Positions 6,015 to 7,614 of a stretch of DNA of 7,614 bases are shown here, in pieces. Source of the stretch: Planctomycetota bacterium (lineage in GTDB: Bacteria > Planctomycetota > SZUA-567). Both the position numbers and the translations under genes were made by a program. Every line of letters starts with the position of its first letter. Positions within the stretch are counted from its first letter, which is position 1. The DNA is taken from the NCBI GenBank assembly GCA_020860865.1, contig JAJBTL010000338.1:11387-19000 (forward strand). The letters run 5' to 3'. The notes below the pieces were generated by a model. It made no database searches. It was not told the origin of the DNA and worked only from the letters and a program-made list of their open reading frames with translations.

Positions 6015-7614
6015 CTACTTTTTCTTCCGGTAATAGGTATTCTCCATCGGCAACTTCCCCCTGAACTCCCCGTCGAACCGGTAATAGGCCGCCGCCGCCG
6101 CCGGCGCGGTCGGGATGGTCGCCAGTTCGCCGACGCCCTTGACGCCGTAGGCGAATTCGCCCGCCTCGTCGGTGCGGACGAGGATGACGTCAATCGGCGG
6201 CGCCATATCGGATCGCCAGAGGCCGAGGGTGCCGTACTTGACCTGGGGAATGCCGTCCCGGAGCGGATAGTCCTCGGTAAAGGCGTAACCGAGTCCCATC
6301 ACAACGCCGCCCTCGATTTGACCGGTGGCGGCTTTCGGATTGACGACCCGGCCGACATCGTAGGCGGCGACGACGCGTTCGACCCGTCCCTCCTCGTCCA
6401 ACAGCACGACCTGCGCCGCGTAACCGTAGGCGACAGGGCTGACCGGGTTCGGCTTGTCCGCGCCCATTGGAGCGGTCGTTGCCAGGTATTCGCCGGAAAA
6501 CTCCCGGCCTTCGAGATCGGCGAGGGTCTTTCCGGCGTCCAGTTCGGCCTTCAGGTGTTGGGCGGCGCGGAGCGTCGATTCGCCGGTGAGAAGGGTTTGC
6601 CGGGATGCGGTGGTGGTGCCGGCGTTCGGCGTGCGCCGGGTGTCGGGCCGTTCGGCAATGACCTGGTCAGGTATGACGCCAAGGGTCTCGCAGACAATCT
6701 GCGTCGTCACCGTTGCCATGCCTTGGCCGATGCAGGCGGCGGAGGTGCGGACGTGGAGTTTGCCCTTTTCCACCGAAATGATGCAGCGGCTGGTGTCCGG
6801 GACGCCGACGCCGAGGCCGCTATTCTTGAAACAACTCGCCAGTCCGGCCCGGGGATGGCTTTCGTAGATGTCCTTGACCGCCTCCAGGCAGTTGGTGAGA
6901 GCGGTGGTGCCGTCGGCGATCTGGCCGTTCGGGAGCACCTGGCCGGGGCGGATGGCGTTCCGGTAACGGATTTCCCATGGTGAGATGCCGACCAGTTCGG
7001 CGAGCAGGTTCAGGTTCATTTCGGTGGCGAAGGCGGACTGGGTGACGCCGAAGCCACGGTAGGCGCCGGCCGGCGGGTTGTTGGTGTAGACCGCCTTGCC
7101 GTCGATATCGATGTTCTGGTAATTGTACGGTCCGGCGGCGTGGGTGCAGGCGCGTTGCAGGACCGGGCCGCCAAGCGAGGCATAGGCGCCGGTGTCGGAG
7201 ACGATGACCGCTTTCATGGCGGTGAGGATGCCGTTTTCGTCGCAAGCGGTGGTGAAGTCAATTTCCATGGCGTGGCGCTTCGGGTGGACGCGAATGCTTT
7301 CGTCCCGAGAGAGCTTGACCTTGACCGGACGCCGGGTCAGCCAGGCGGCGAGGGCGGCGTGGTGCTGGACGCTCATGTCCTCCTTGCCGCCGAAACCGCC
7401 GCCGACAAGCATGGACGTGACATGGACCTTGTCCGCGTCGAGGCCGAGCATCCAGGAGATTTCCCGCTGCTCGTCGTAGATAGACTGGCCGCCGGTGAAG
7501 ACGTGGACGCCGGCGCCTTCCGGCAGGGCGACGGCGCACTCCGGTTCCATGCAGGCGTGTTCGGTGAAGGGCACGCTGTAATGACGGGTGACGACATGGG
7601 CCGAGGCGGCGATG
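6015..7614 (-). CDS. Selenium-dependent xanthine-dehydrogenase-type molybdenum hydroxylase, C-terminal part of the molybdenum domain
   Basis: The frame is open from the right edge to the TAG at 6017-6015, giving 532 residues; the 5' end is outside the window. The GTG at 7574 is not the start, because family-like sequence (SAHVVTRHYSVPFTEHACMEPECAVA region) continues upstream to the edge. Counting from the first whole codon at the edge, molybdopterin-site motifs appear in order: VGGGFGGKED (70-79), AYRGFGVTQ (184-192), IGQG (295-298), GTTTASRQT (332-340) and VKGVGELATIPTAP (491-504), with the catalytic base E496. The enzyme would hydroxylate a purine or similar N-heterocycle at the Mo centre, using water as oxygen source. 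The resemblance to XdhD-type proteins and the surrounding selD, yqeC, mocA and yedF support selenium dependence, but no sequence motif proves it. Any FeS and FAD parts are out of view. The gene lies upstream of the hydantoinase on the same strand. Confidence 0.9.
   Translation of the reverse strand, partial: IAASAHVVTRHYSVPFTEHACMEPECAVALPEGAGVHVFTGGQSIYDEQREISWMLGLDADKVHVTSMLVGGGFGGKEDMSVQHHAALAAWLTRRPVKVKLSRDESIRVHPKRHAMEIDFTTACDENGILTAMKAVIVSDTGAYASLGGPVLQRACTHAAGPYNYQNIDIDGKAVYTNNPPAGAYRGFGVTQSAFATEMNLNLLAELVGISPWEIRYRNAIRPGQVLPNGQIADGTTALTNCLEAVKDIYESHPRAGLASCFKNSGLGVGVPDTSRCIISVEKGKLHVRTSAACIGQGMATVTTQIVCETLGVIPDQVIAERPDTRRTPNAGTTTASRQTLLTGESTLRAAQHLKAELDAGKTLADLEGREFSGEYLATTAPMGADKPNPVSPVAYGYAAQVVLLDEEGRVERVVAAYDVGRVVNPKAATGQIEGGVVMGLGYAFTEDYPLRDGIPQVKYGTLGLWRSDMAPPIDVILVRTDEAGEFAYGVKGVGELATIPTAPAAAAAYYRFDGEFRGKLPMENTYYRKKK

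Noticed and set aside
5907..6983. 358-codon open frame on the + strand
   Set aside because: It lies opposite the molybdenum hydroxylase, whose motifs are unmistakable; its translation looks like no family and is Gly/Asp/Val/Ala/Arg-rich.
7572..7574. GTG as start of the molybdenum hydroxylase
   Set aside because: Family-like residues continue in frame upstream to the window edge, so the gene is simply cut by the edge.

Overview
The window is a GC-rich stretch carrying a compact gene set for a selenium-dependent molybdenum hydroxylase, the enzyme class whose molybdenum cofactor carries a labile, non-selenocysteine selenium. It contains eight protein genes, two cut by the window edges. No tRNA, rRNA, CRISPR array or insertion sequence was seen. 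The gene types match the 'orphan selD' clusters of anaerobic bacteria (many Firmicutes, and partly the xdhD/yqeB/yqeC/mocA/hyuA region of Escherichia coli). The host is therefore most likely an anaerobic, GC-rich bacterium; the sequence does not allow a closer assignment.

Layout, left to right: the C-terminal part of yqeC and then mocA on the + strand, overlapping by 22 bp. Next comes a convergent - strand group of a DUF3343 Se/S carrier-like gene, yedF and selD, transcribed selD to yedF to DUF3343, the last with a candidate promoter of its own. A cysteine desulfurase runs divergently from selD on the + strand, with only 45 bp between the two starts. A dihydropyrimidinase/hydantoinase and the 3' part of a xanthine-dehydrogenase-type molybdenum hydroxylase follow on the - strand, the hydantoinase preceded by a good candidate promoter.

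Inferred joint function: the cysteine desulfurase releases sulfur or selenium from (seleno)cysteine. YedF and the DUF3343 protein, both cysteine-rich small proteins of Se/S-carrier type, may pass it on. SelD makes selenophosphate. MocA makes the cytosine dinucleotide form of the molybdenum cofactor. YqeC serves selenium-dependent hydroxylase maturation. The hydroxylase and hydantoinase would act on purines or related N-heterocycles and cyclic ureides. SelD has Cys at its catalytic site, no gene contains an in-frame TGA, and selA, selB and selC are absent from the window, so selenium may go to the cofactor rather than to selenocysteine.

The most notable anomaly is in yqeC: two compensating single-base indels about 100 bp apart scramble its conserved LVEADG...KAP motif while keeping the frame open. 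Either the gene is damaged or the assembly has errors here.
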